From Poa pratensis (Eukaryota; Streptophyta; Magnoliopsida; Poales; Poaceae), in contig CAMZMU010000041.1 in NCBI GenBank assembly GCA_947311845.1, forward strand, positions 119,808,100-119,872,099: 64,000 nucleotides of DNA, in the 5' to 3' direction. The notes beneath the pieces are model-generated. The model did not search any database and was not told the origin of the DNA. It saw nothing but the letters and a program-made list of their open reading frames with translations. A program made the translations under genes and the position numbers. Shown here in pieces: positions 35,401 to 44,700 of this stretch; position 1 is the stretch's first letter; each line of letters opens with the position of its first letter.

Positions 35401-36221
35401 TGTACTGGCAAATTAGCCGGGTCCTGATGCTGAGTGGCTGGATGAACCAACCGATCCAGCACTTGACCAGATCTGTTCCCTTGAGACCATGGGCGAGTAA
35501 AGCTCTGGCCCGGCGAAGAATGGGCTCGAGCTTGACCCGCTCGGCGTCATTTGCATAACTGTTCATCTTGGCGTCATATGTTAAACCCGAGTTTCGGAAA
35601 GCCGGGTAACGGGCATCGTCAGATTCTGGAGAGGTGTCTTGGCAGTAAAAATATGTGTTTTGCCACCCCTTGGGGTGGCTGGCTAGAAGGAGAGCCGGGA
35701 AATCGCACTCTCTTCGGCGCTGGATTGCAACTCCCCCATATGGAAGTACTTGATCCTTGCGGGAGGGGTTGCAGTAGAAAAACTCAAGGAACAACTCGAG
35801 GCTCGGAGCCATTTGCAAATAATCTTCGCAGAACACCACATAGTTACTGATGTTCAGCATGGAGTTGGGCGCGATATCTTGAGGCCTAAGGCCGTAGTAC
35901 TTCAAGACCCGGCGAAAAAACAGGGAACCCGGGGGGCGAAGGCCGCGCTGAACATGGTCGAGGAAAACCACCACTTCACCTTCCTTGGGGCTGGGGCGGA
36001 TTTCTTCTCCAGCAGCGCGCCATTGGATCTCATCCTTTGGAGGAAGCTCGCCGCAATTCACATATTCCTGCAGCATCAAGGTCGTCACTGTGGATTTGGT
36101 CCAGTTGACCTGAGTAGCAGCAGGGGCGGCGGAGCCAGATGCACCGGCTGGCGCTGTGGGGCTTCTTCGCGAGCTTCTTCGCCGCGCGGGGAGCTCCGGC
36201 CTTGGCTTTATCCTTCACCAT
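32414..36221 (-). CDS. Antisense intron-containing gene of element 2 ('putative gypsy-type transposon' domain protein)
   Basis: The ATG is at 36221. Exons read leftward: about 36221-35249 (donor GTAAAA), 35162-34884 (acceptor CTCAG, donor GTACCA), about 34820-34740, pieces around 34494-33990, a coiled-coil exon ending near 33387 at a GTAAGC donor, 33296 to about 33083, and a last exon to 32414. The N-terminal domain has LQEYVNCGELPPKDE, LKYYGLRPQDIAPNS and NTYFYCQDTSPE, matching YLKELEEGGYIPPK, LSFYGLQPHNIAPNS and TFFYCKDI in element 1. The middle is acidic (EDDEQEEEGE). The coiled coil has ITALTQENSDLKKDMQENEE. The C-terminal domain has GLALAKAYHPQLNP and FPQFDTDGKEF, as in element 1. A frameshift near 36150 breaks the first exon. 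Function is unknown. Low homology at the DNA level between the elements but identical layout suggests selection. Confidence 0.7.
33680..33990. repeat. Three to four tandem units with hairpin arms and purine tracts
   Basis: Each unit of about 80-100 bp contains AGTCCCAGGTTGCTG..CAACCCGGCACTTGGGGGCTAC. GGTTG and CAACC can pair, and CTTGGGGGCT follows (33717, 33797, 33896, 33978). The block lies in an intron of the antisense gene. Confidence 0.75.
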
Positions 36222-36369
36222 GGCTGGGAAGCTTTGAGGTTCTCTGAGCGCAACAATGGAGTGAAACCCTAGTTCTAGATGTGGATACGCGGAGAAGGAA
36301 ATGCGAAGTAAATTGGACAAGATTCAAGTTGAAATCAGTGCGGAGCACGGATGCATGGGATAAACGTAC

Positions 36370-36510
36370 CTGTAGATCTTCTTGCAAGAGATTGAAGAGC
36401 TCGATTTGAGATTGGATCCGCAGCTGCTACAGTGCGCGCGCGAGGAAGAAGATGAACTCGGTGGGGAAAAATGACTGTGGTGTCTCCTGGCCTTCTATTT
36501 ATAGGCGCAG
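36370..36510 (-). promoter_or_regulatory. Candidate promoter and 5' UTR intron donor of the element 2 antisense gene
   Basis: TATAAATAG on the minus strand (36495-36503) lies about 280 bases before the ATG. A CTACAG|GTACGT donor near 36370 suggests an intron in the 5' UTR, with an acceptor such as CGCTCAG near 36248. Confidence 0.5.
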
Positions 36511-36897
36511 TGAAAACCCTAGGGGTGTTGTGGTAAAAAGTGAAGAGATAAGGATCTTTGACTAAAAGTCAACGACAAACGGAATGAGATAATTACGGAG
36601 TATTAAATGATAAGATCGTGGTTAAGATGGATAAGGATGGATAGTTGGGAGATAGTTTTCGCTAAGTGTGAAAGTGAAACCCGGGCGTCGGAACCCGGCA
36701 AGGTTAACCGGGTTACGGCGTGAACCGCCAAAGAAACTGGCCAAGTAAAGGAGAAAAGGGCATGCTCTAATGTTAGACTTGTTATCTGTTGTCTTATGTT
36801 TCAGGTGATTAACCCGGCTGGCCAGGATACCAGCTCTGTTCAAAGAAGCAATATTCAAGAATAAGAGCGAGCATGCCAACCTGGCAACCAGGTTAAT

Positions 36898-36908
36898 CTG
36901 GGGGCTAC
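36898..36908 (+). promoter_or_regulatory. Element 2 polypurine tract
   Basis: CTGGGGGCTAC abuts the 3' LTR at 36909 and would prime plus-strand DNA synthesis. Confidence 0.75.
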
Positions 36909-37492
36909 TGATGGGGGGATGATAACCCGGTAGGCCCATGAAGAGGGAAGCATGACCCGCCAGGCAGGAGGCCCGGCCAGGCCAGCTAACCATCAGCATG
37001 GGCCGGGTTATGTTGCTGGGCCAGAGGCTTTGGCGGTAACCCGGTTCAGGAAGGGAAGTTTCTAGAAGACCAGAGGCGGTTCGTGACTTGGAGGATACGA
37101 AGGCTAGAAGAGCTAGAATAGGATTCCGAGTCTGGGAGAGCCCGGGTTCGTATTGTAAAGTGCCAGGAGACCCGGTAGTCTATATAAACCGGTCCCTGAG
37201 CCCTAGTTGAGAGGACTTTACGATCCAAGCTTAGGCGAGAGAACCACCGAGAGAAACACCACAACCTTGTAACCAAGATCGAGATCCGGCTCTGTTGTCG
37301 TAGCCGGGTTATCGAGATCGAGATCAATAACAAGATAGCAGGAAGTAGGTCTTTATCTCCAATGGAGAGGCCGAACCTGGGTAAACCTTTTGTCCCTGCA
37401 ATGCTAAACAATCTCCCAGACGCTAGTGTCGCCTTGCCCATCAACTCAAGCTACCCCAAAGTAGCATCTGCCGTGTTATCTACCCCACGACA
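36909..37492 (+). repeat. Element 2 3' LTR
   Basis: This LTR is 584 bp and nearly identical to 24242-24824. The differences I see are one extra G in the first G run, loss of one T at about 37135, one extra C at about 37194 and two substitutions. Confidence 0.95.
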
Positions 37493-38271
37493 GAGGTAGT
37501 CCTCCAGGTGGCTGTGCTGCAGCCGCCCTCCGGCTCCAATGTGGCTTGGTGTGCTCCCGCGTGCTGCGTCCGTCGGTTACCGTCTATGGCGGTGGAGGTC
37601 GATCCCTCCCACGTGGCTGTGGTACTGCCGCTCTGTCTACGGCGGGTTCTTCTCGGTTCGACCGGTCGTGTTGTGCTTGCCTGGTGATACGACAATGGTG
37701 TCCTCAATTCCGTGGTGGCGTTTGTTGGTGGGTGGTAAGATGGGTGGAGCATGTCGGATTGTCCAGGGATGTGGTTTTTTCGAGGTCGGGAGAAATCCCT
37801 GTCATCTTGACACCGCCGCGGTGATGCTTGTGAGTATCGATGTTCCTTCCTGAAGGGTGTCGTGTGTACCTCTTCCCCACTACCTGTAGCGTACCCGGGG
37901 AAACCCTAGGACCAGTCCGGACAGCAGCAGCGTCGTCGTCGTTGTTTTCCTTCTTGGAGGTGTTGTTCGGTACACGACAATTTAGAGTGCTAGGGTAGTG
38001 GTGGGACTTTGCCGGAGAGAGCGCAGCGGTTGCGAGTCGCTTTTGTTTTCGTTGATCCGCCAATGTCGGCTTTGTTTTCTTCTCTTGTTCTCTTTCTTTT
38101 CTCTTGGGCATGAGTGTGCTGTTTTGCCCCAGCGGTGGTCTCAAATCTTGTATCGGGTGGTTGCTATATTAATATAGCGGGGCGAAAGCCTATTTCTTCA
38201 GTTCAGAATGATAGTTGCATGATGCTAGCTAGTTTCGAGATGATCTAAACCTGAGAAGAATATTTGTGTCT

Positions 38272-38466
38272 TTTTTGGATAAAGGGATTTTATTACTTAA
38301 GAGTTTTAAGCATTACACCCCGCCTCTGCATAACGAGGATGCACACAGCCACAAGTTCACGAGTTCACGGACACCAAAACTGAAAATAAAAAGGCGGATT
38401 ACATATCAAGCTGAGAAATTGTAACGTCGCCTAAGTCGAAGGTAGGTCGATCCGGAGTCTATGCTG
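38272..38466 (-). mobile_element. 5'-truncated LINE tail
   Basis: This 195-bp segment starts with TTTTTTGGATAAAGGG on the plus strand (a poly(A) 3' end on the minus strand). It is flanked by a perfect 15-bp direct repeat AGAATATTTGTGTCT (38257-38271 and 38467-38481). That is the signature of target-primed insertion of a short LINE 3' fragment. Confidence 0.8.
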
Positions 38467-38499
38467 AGAATATTTGTGTCTAGGGAGGGGTAAGAGTAA

Positions 38500-39075
38500 C
38501 TACTCAATAGAAGAGACATCGGTCTCTTTATTCTTGGATGATTTGAGGAGTTTGCACAGGTACATAAAGCAATCTGCACGGCAGTACAACAGCTCTTTAT
38601 TCACAGCATAATGTACTAAAAAAAGGGAAGGACAAATTAAGATTCCAGTTAAGTGTGAATTGTTGTGAAAACATGCTTGTTTGCATGTAATGTAGTGGTG
38701 CACTTTTGTAATTTTAAGAGCTGAGTAAACTTGTGCTGCAGCTAACCCCTTCACATCAACTATAAGGCAGGGTACATCGACCGGAAGGCGCAGGGCGACT
38801 AGTTGGACGAGAGCAGAAGAGGCGGCATTGATGGTAGTAAGCAAGCTTTTGACAATCCCATCAGAAATTCTGAACCATCTGGTATCGTTTACATTTATTT
38901 CCTTCCACTGGTATACTACGTATGATTCTTCAGGAAGGGGTGGCGAAGTACATGGCAGAGAACGCCGACGCAGCCGCAGGAAATAGGAACATCTCATGGA
39001 TTCAGATACTAGAAGACGGCACTCGTTCAACCCCGTGCGTAAGCCAAGCGACCTGGGGAACAAATTTGCCCGCAT
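38500..39075 (-). CDS. Hypothetical protein, 191 codons
   Basis: An ATG at 39075 opens a frame of 191 codons. The first 40 residues are rich in Arg, Leu and Ser with almost no acidic residues, like an organelle-targeting peptide. Residues about 50-125 (YVVYQWKEINVNDTRWFRI, IVDVKGLAAAQVY) look like genuine coding sequence. After about residue 125 the composition becomes Cys/His-rich and intron- or UTR-like, so the real exon may end near 38700. A TATA-like CATAAAAGG lies about 50 bases upstream on the minus strand. I do not recognise the family. Confidence 0.35.
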   Translation of the reverse strand: MRANLFPRSLGLRTGLNECRLLVSESMRCSYFLRLRRRSLPCTSPPLPEESYVVYQWKEINVNDTRWFRISDGIVKSLLTTINAASSALVQLVALRLPVDVPCLIVDVKGLAAAQVYSALKITKVHHYITCKQACFHNNSHLTGILICPSLFLVHYAVNKELLYCRADCFMYLCKLLKSSKNKETDVSSIE

Positions 39076-40038
39076 GAAACGAGGGTGGGCGTTGTGAGAA
39101 AATGGGGGATTATGTTGTTCTTCTCCCTTTTATGGAAGAGAAAAAGTAGGTAAACCAGTGAAATGTCTGTTATGCCTGTGGCTGAGACGGCCGGCGATCT
39201 ATATCTATGTAGTCTTGGGCTAAAATGGAGCCATCCAACTGGTGGTTTCCCTTTTGCTTTGCATATTCGTTGCAAATTAGTTAAAACTGTAGATAAAATG
39301 AAATTAATGGGATGATGAAACTAATGATGTGGATATATTTCTTACAGATATAATATGCATGTTACCGCATATCCACTTTTTGGAAATTGGTCAAACGGTA
39401 TAGAGGAGCACATAATAGGTAGATTTTTTTTCTCATTGAAAGCAATTTACAGAAAATTTGCTTTGTTGGTTGAATCGATTAACAATGAAAATAACTTTGG
39501 TGTTTCAAGTTGCGCATGATTAAATTGTCTAATTACATAGCAAGATGGTGTGATATCATCAATTGGATGGCTAAACATTATAATGTGAATAGTTGGAATG
39601 CTGAAATGATGGACGGTGTGGATAGATTGCATGAAGACATAGCCAAAAGATTATCTAGGCAATTGGGCACCTAAAACAATGGATGCTAATAAATGTTAGT
39701 AGAATAATAAGGTGGGCAATTGGATGATTGTAAGGATGAATAAGGTCGACAATAGGTTAGTTGAAAAGAAGGATGAGATGGATATTTTGCATGTTGAGAT
39801 AGACTATCATAAATACATCTTAGTTTTTTTTAGGGTTATAAATACATCTTAGTGGGGTTTTGCTTTATAAGATATATAGACTTGGGCTTGCCCCATTGAT
39901 TTCCATAATTCCAAACTAATCTCAAAGGCCCATTTGTGATAAAAGGTGAAGTAGCAAACTTTTAGTATACATTGCTAGTGGAAGGGGAGTTAGACTAGTT
40001 TATATAGTGTAGTCTTATCACTCCACTAAGTGATGGAA
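39076..40038. other. AT-rich intergenic DNA
   Basis: No coding exon, inverted repeat or known element end is recognised before the CACTA terminus at 40042. Confidence 0.5.
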
Positions 40039-40344
40039 TAACACTAGTACAGAACGACACATCGGATATCCCTCTATGAAAATGACACGAGTTAGGCGAC
40101 AGAGAATCGCGCTTTCCACGCGGCCGGTGCGTACAAGCCTGACCTGGGCCGCGGCTGGCCCACCCACATTGGCAACGGACCCTGTCCCATCTCCGTCACA
40201 TTATATTGGCAACGGTTAATAAAATTGTCCGTTTCCAATATTTGCCTCTATGGTAACGGATAGAATTTTCCAACCGTTGAAAATGTTGACACATGGAGGC
40301 TAGCGAAGGGGCAGGTGAGGAGGTGGGCGGAGCAGACCCGCGAG

Positions 40345-40352
40345 TATAAATG
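40345..40352 (+). promoter_or_regulatory. TATA box of the B3-domain gene
   Basis: TATAAATG lies about 95 bases upstream of the ATG at 40441. Confidence 0.5.
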
Positions 40353-40440
40353 GTGAGAGGTACCAGCAGCGGTGTTTTTGAAGCCCCAGTCCATCGCCTC
40401 CTATTTTTCAAACTTCGCCAGATCCCCTCCGTCCAAATCC

Positions 40441-40941
40441 ATGGCGAGAGATACCAGCAGCGGTCGCGGCCGTGGACGAGGGCGCGGCCGTGGTAGGTGG
40501 CGCAGCGGCAATGCCACGTCGTCTGTGTCGCCCTCACCGTCCTCTGAAGACATGTCCCCGGAGCTGCGCGGTTTCGAGTTGTTGGTTATCCTGTACAAGG
40601 GCATCGAGAGGCGCCTGAGGCTCCCGAGGGCGTTCGCGGAGAAGCTCTAAGGCATGGTGGCAAGTACCATGCATCTGAAGATGGAGGACTGCGAGAACGG
40701 CAGCTGGGCGGTGAAGACGGCCGTGAGTGCCGGGGGGAATTTGTACCTCGGGCAGGGATGGAAGTCATTTGCCCAAGCGTACAAGCTTGAGCAGGGACAC
40801 TTTTTGTGCTTTGAGTTCGACGGCGACAACGGGTTCTTCATCAAGATATTCGATGGTACCTTATGCCGGAGGGAGGCCCTCGTGTACACCGCCGACGAGC
40901 CTGAGTCTTCATCAGCAGCAGCTAGTAGTAGCATTAGCTAG
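40441..40941 (+). pseudogene. B3-domain DNA-binding protein gene with a premature stop
   Basis: From the ATG at 40441 the frame encodes an Arg/Gly-rich N-terminus, a Ser/Pro linker and a plant B3 fold: ELLVILYKGIERRLRLPRAFAEKL, then GSWAVKTAV, LYLGQGWKSFAQAYKLEQGHFLCFEFDG and FFIKIFDG. This matches the order of B3 strands in REM-type factors (LP..FA, GW..F, H.L..GH.L.F.Y). An in-frame TAA (40648-40650) sits directly after AEKL, and the same frame resumes at once to a TAG at 40941. A single nonsense change therefore splits the DNA-binding domain. The tail is Ser/Ala-rich. The gene sits just inside the left end of the CACTA element. It could be captured cargo that lost function after transposition. 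Confidence 0.82.
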
Positions 40942-41024
40942 TAATAACATATATGTAATCGTTTACTTCATTATTAATATCAAGTCCGTATGTAGTTTAG
41001 TCATCTTTATTATTAATATATGTA

Positions 41025-42826
41025 GGCGAAGTATTCAGTGAAAATCGTCATTCAGTGAAAACCTGAAAACTTCCTTTCCTCTCCGTCGGATCGACGGTAG
41101 ACGAACCAGATCAAAAGTGCGGAAAGCACCCGCCACTTAAACGCGCTTTTGTGAATAACCCCCTGCACTCATCTATTTCGGTCAGAAAAAACACACACAT
41201 CTGTTTGACTCATTGCTTTCCATCTGGTCATGGCGCCCCGATGGAGAATTGCAACGGCGAGGCAGTTGTTCGTCTCCGATGCGACAGCGAGCGTCTGGAT
41301 TGGCTCCTTGCGGGGGCGAGTGGGAGACCGGTGCTTGTCCCAAGCGACATCGATTTGCGGTGTTGTCCGCGGCGCCCATGGCGATGCCCGCGCGGTGACG
41401 GCGACCCGACGCGACGCGACGGAGACCTGAAGCTTCTCCCACGTGATGCGTAACCGGCGGCAGTAGTGCTTCCCCCATGGGTCGGCGTCCCGGCGGCGTC
41501 GGCGCTGGCCGCGCTGCTTCTCTGATGCTTTGGTTCAATCGCTAGAATGTGGCAGTTTGCTGCTCTGTAGCTATGTGAAGAATGTGGTACTGCTTCTCTG
41601 AAGCTTTGGTCCTTACACAGGTTACTGTGAAGAAGTAAAGGTTGACGCTATTCTGTCATATGATGGCAAACCATTATTATCTGTTTATTCATTGGAAGGT
41701 GTGATAAGAATAAGAATTGGCATTTTGCCACTTCGAGCTGTAATTCCTTGTCATTTGTCTTGGAATAAGATGCTAGTGATGAATAAGCACAATCTTGTTG
41801 GGCTATATGAATTAATTAACGGTACAACAATACAAGAGATTCATATCTCAACCTGATGTAATTTGTGGATGTCAATATCGCAGTAGGACAGTAATGGATA
41901 CCTGAGCAGTACTATGCCAAACTATGCAAATTTCTAGACTGAACATGACTTTATTGGCATCAGCCATGAGGAGTTCACTTCAGACTAAGTTAAGGTCTAA
42001 TGCATGTACTGCTACTACAACTCTGTATATTAAGTTTCACCTGGCACTTCCCAGCCCTGCTAGTTCAGTGCATGAACTAGGCAAAAAACTCAGACAACAC
42101 CAATTTGCGGTACACTCAATCAAACAACACACAAAGGAATCAGCCGTCAGATTCATCGATGACCATTTCATGCAACACATATTTAGAGATACAATATTCA
42201 GAGATAAAACGATAATCCGTGGAGCTTGGGAAATCATCAAACACATGAGTTTTAACACTAGGTTGTCATTGAGAAATGCATCAGCAGATATAAGTGGCGT
42301 TGTAGGGGATAGAAGATGCTTCCGGGAGGCTGGTGCATGCTAGGGGACAGAAGATTAGTGGCGTTGTTTCTTAGGAGGAGCGGAATAGACACATGCTCTG
42401 AAGGACGAGTCACTTCCGCCGGAGGGCAAGGACGGCAAGGACTACCGTTGGAGGCCGACGACGTGCGGGCGATCACGGATGGCGGAGGAATTCTGGATGC
42501 CGGAGGAAGGGGAGGGAGAGGGCTCATGGCAGGGGCCTTCAGACTGCTAGTGCACACGGCCGAAGGAGGTATAGCGCCGACGGCGACCGGCTCAGGACGA
42601 GTCTCCATGGCGGCACAGATTGTGGATCGATCGTGCTTCTGGTCGTGTGTTTTCTGACAGAAACTCTTTCAAGCAAAACGATGAGGCAGGGGGTTATAGC
42701 AAAAGCGCGTTTAAGTGGCTGGTGCGTTCCGCACTTTTGATCTGGTTCGTCTACTGTCGATCTGACGGAGAGGAAAGAAAGTTTTCAGGTTTTCACTGAA
42801 TCACAGTTGTCACTGGATACTTCGCC
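41025..42826. mobile_element. Mutator-like inverted-repeat element nested in the CACTA
   Basis: The ends GGCGAAGTATTCAGTG and its complement (CTTCGCC at 42820-42826) open inverted repeats that stay about 85-90% similar for 120 bp and are recognisable for about 180 bp. They share GAAAACCTGAAAACTT, GACGAACCAGATCAAAAG and CCACTTAAACGCGCTTTTG. Flanks share ATGTAGG, a possibly degenerate target duplication. The interior holds GC-rich patches (41230-41540 and 42310-42620) open on both strands, as in Pack-MULEs that pick up gene 5' ends, separated by AT-rich DNA. No transposase is present. Confidence 0.75.
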
Positions 42827-42932
42827 ATGTAGGTATCCTATGTGGCTCATTACTGTTTCCTATATGGTCTCTGCGTTCATATGTAATTTAGACTATCTGT
42901 AAGTATGTCTTCTCTGTTAATGGTATAAATGT

Positions 42933-42967
42933 AAAGGAAACGGTTGCAGTATTTAACCGTTTCCTTT
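42933..42967. repeat. Perfect hairpin, 13-bp arms
   Basis: AAAGGAAACGGTT and AACCGTTTCCTTT flank a 9-base loop. The CCGTTTCC core is the same as the CACTA subterminal motif. Confidence 0.85.
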
Positions 42968-43052
42968 GTGGTACATGCGTTCATATATATATTGGCCTCC
43001 ACAGAATGACCTAACACTCTCACTCTCTTCCCCACTGTCCCAGTGTCTGTTC

Positions 43053-43361
43053 ATGGCGGTGGCTCCTACCAGCGCCCGGCTATCGACGGTCTCGCCGTCT
43101 CCTTCGACACCGCACGCCGGCACCTCCTCTCCGCGAGATCTGTTGCTGCTAGCGTCGCAGCGCGTGTGGCAGATGCCGGCACCTCCACTCCGGCGAGATC
43201 TATTGCTGGTTGCATTGCAGCGCGTGTGGCAAATGCCGACACCTCCACTCCTGCGAGATCTATCGCTGGTAGTGTCGCAGCGCGTGTGGCAGATGCCGAC
43301 ACCTCCTTTCCGGCGAGGCTGGCCTATGCAAGAGACCGGCACCTCCTCTCCCACCGGGTGA
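43053..43361 (+). CDS. Short ORF with a 20-residue tandem repeat (hypothetical)
   Basis: An ATG at 43053 opens 102 codons. After a Ser/Thr/Pro-rich start it contains three copies of a 20-residue repeat with the core QRVWQMPTPPL. Because the DNA unit is 60 bp, the other frames are open too: frame +2 gives repeats of SIAGSVAARVADADTS type. Which frame, if any, is translated cannot be decided. It is part of the cargo of the CACTA element, and I do not recognise a family. Confidence 0.35.
   Translation: MAVAPTSARLSTVSPSPSTPHAGTSSPRDLLLLASQRVWQMPAPPLRRDLLLVALQRVWQMPTPPLLRDLSLVVSQRVWQMPTPPFRRGWPMQETGTSSPTG
43131..43320. repeat. 60-bp coding minisatellite, three copies
   Basis: Units start at GCGAGATCT (about 43133, 43193 and 43253) and share GCAGCGCGTGTGGCA.ATGCC. 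The copies differ at a few positions each. Confidence 0.88.
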
Positions 43362-43607
43362 AAGGTAAAAATCTTATGTTTCTGTTACCGCTGTGATGCC
43401 GATGAACTAGGTTTTACATATGGGCATTTCATCACATAAAGAAATTCACTCACAAACATGTGTATATATTATTACAAATAGTTCAACATAGACATTCAAT
43501 GCCTAGTGCAAATTCACACACACATTTTCTGATAATTACAAACACTTATTGTTCAAGCACCAACTGTACAAACTAGTTCAACACCGATATCCAAGGCCTA
43601 TTGGTAT

Positions 43608-44316
43608 TCACCACCCATCATCCTCATCCGTCTTACTGCGCTTGTTGTTCGTTGATCCCTCACCATTCTTGCACCTAGGGCAGAGCATTTCCCGCCATGT
43701 TGGACGTAGCCTGTCCTTCAAGGTTAGGATCTTGCGATACAACTCGTAGGTCACGTACCCATCTATTGCTGCGTAGTCGAGGTTAACTTTGTACAGCGGC
43801 ATCCACTCCCATAAATTGTGCTGCTTGGATGGGAACTCTTTCTTCATGTTGGAGTATGATGTGTCGATGAGGTCTGCCGCTAGATCACCTATTCCGTCCC
43901 TCTCGTCTTCACCCTTGATTTTGTATACGAGTTGGATGTCCACGTAGTACTCCGTGGAATGTGGAAGCTGGCACGAGAAAGCACCTTGCGGTCATTGGTG
44001 ATATCCACGCTTGCGAAGGTGATATTCTTGCATTGAAAGAATTTGCCCAACGCTGGACAACTCTTTTTGGACTTGCACCAGTGGAACACGAGGACATGCT
44101 GGCGCATGTCGAGTTACAGGACAGCCATGTCCTGACGATTACGGGTGTACTCGATGTCAAGGCCGACGAACCGATGCTTCCCCTTTGCTAGCCATTTCTC
44201 GTACTTGTCGAGGATCCGCTCCACAGTATGCTCCTCGTTCGTGTACACCACCTCTAGAACGGTGGTGCCACGGCACGGACGGTATATGTTTGTGTTATTC
44301 TGTTGCGGTCGTCCAT
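43608..44316 (-). pseudogene. Broken 3'-5' exonuclease (DEDD, WRN-exonuclease-like) gene
   Basis: On the minus strand from an ATG at 44316 the order is KYEKWLAKGKHRFVGLDIEYT (first Asp and Glu), HVLVFHW, FASVDITND (second Asp), then DIQLVYKIKG, GLADLAADLID-like text (IGDLAADLIDTSYSNMKKEFP) and YAAIDGYVTYELYR (final Asp and Tyr). These are the four motifs of the plant exonuclease-like family related to the WRN exonuclease domain. The reading is broken by a frameshift at about 44262, an in-frame TAA at about 44114 and a frameshift at about 43950. The C-terminal tail is basic then acidic and ends at 43608. It is cargo inside the CACTA element and not expected to be functional. Confidence 0.83.
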
Positions 44317-44700
44317 GGCTGGTGGGGGATTGGGGTGGAACGTGGAAGAAGAGACAGAAGGAATGTGAACTGTCTGCCACAAAGTAGAGACAATGGCAAC
44401 CGAACAGGCAGTTCCTAGATATTTGCCGTCGATCTTAGCAGTTGCTTGAAAATGACAACCAAATAGAGCAGTTGCTGGAAAATAGCCACCGATGTTCTTT
44501 TATATCCAGATGTATTTTGTATATTTCGCTAATCTTTTTTTCTTTCACGCAGGAGTTTATTTCGGCAACACTGCATAAAAGTACCAATGTACCATTCCGA
44601 GAACCAGAAACCTTGAGGCACGGAAACTTCAGGGATGCTGGTCTTGAAGCGGGTACATCGACGACTGAGTGCTCATTAATTGTAGCTGAGCTCCAAGTCA

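Larger units (their letters stand above)
24242..37492 (+). mobile_element. Tat-lineage Ty3/gypsy LTR retrotransposon, complete, plus strand (element 2)
   Basis: The LTRs begin TGATGGGGG and end CCCCACGACA. The target duplication is GAGGT (24236-24240 and 37493-37497), with one extra T before the 5' LTR. The order is LTR, primer site, gag, protease, RT, RNase H, second RNase H, integrase, antisense gene, purine tract, LTR. By eye the two LTRs (583 and 584 bp) differ at only about five places, three of them one-base indels, so the insertion is very young. It sits inside the retroposon 23467-38199. Coding regions nevertheless have about eight one-base frameshifts and one in-frame TAG. Confidence 0.95.
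23467..38199 (+). mobile_element. Non-LTR retroposon (about 1.48 kb) split by element 2
   Basis: The two halves, 23467-24240 and 37493-38199, are bounded by a 13-bp direct repeat AGTTCAGAATGAT (23454-23466 and 38200-38212), the variable-length target duplication expected of LINE/SINE-type insertion. The right half ends TTAATATAGCGGGGCGAAAGCCTATTTC. Highly similar 3' ends are, from memory, common in Triticeae non-LTR elements. The left half is very GC-rich and open in several frames (for example an ATG at 23549, Pro/Arg/Ala-rich) with no reverse transcriptase, so it is non-autonomous or a 5'-truncated or rearranged LINE. The retained 3' end and long target repeat argue for target-primed reverse transcription. 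Confidence 0.7.

Noticed and set aside
41151..42657. Open frames in the Mutator-like element
   Set aside because: Compositional openness on both strands with no recognisable domain. Kept only as part of the element.
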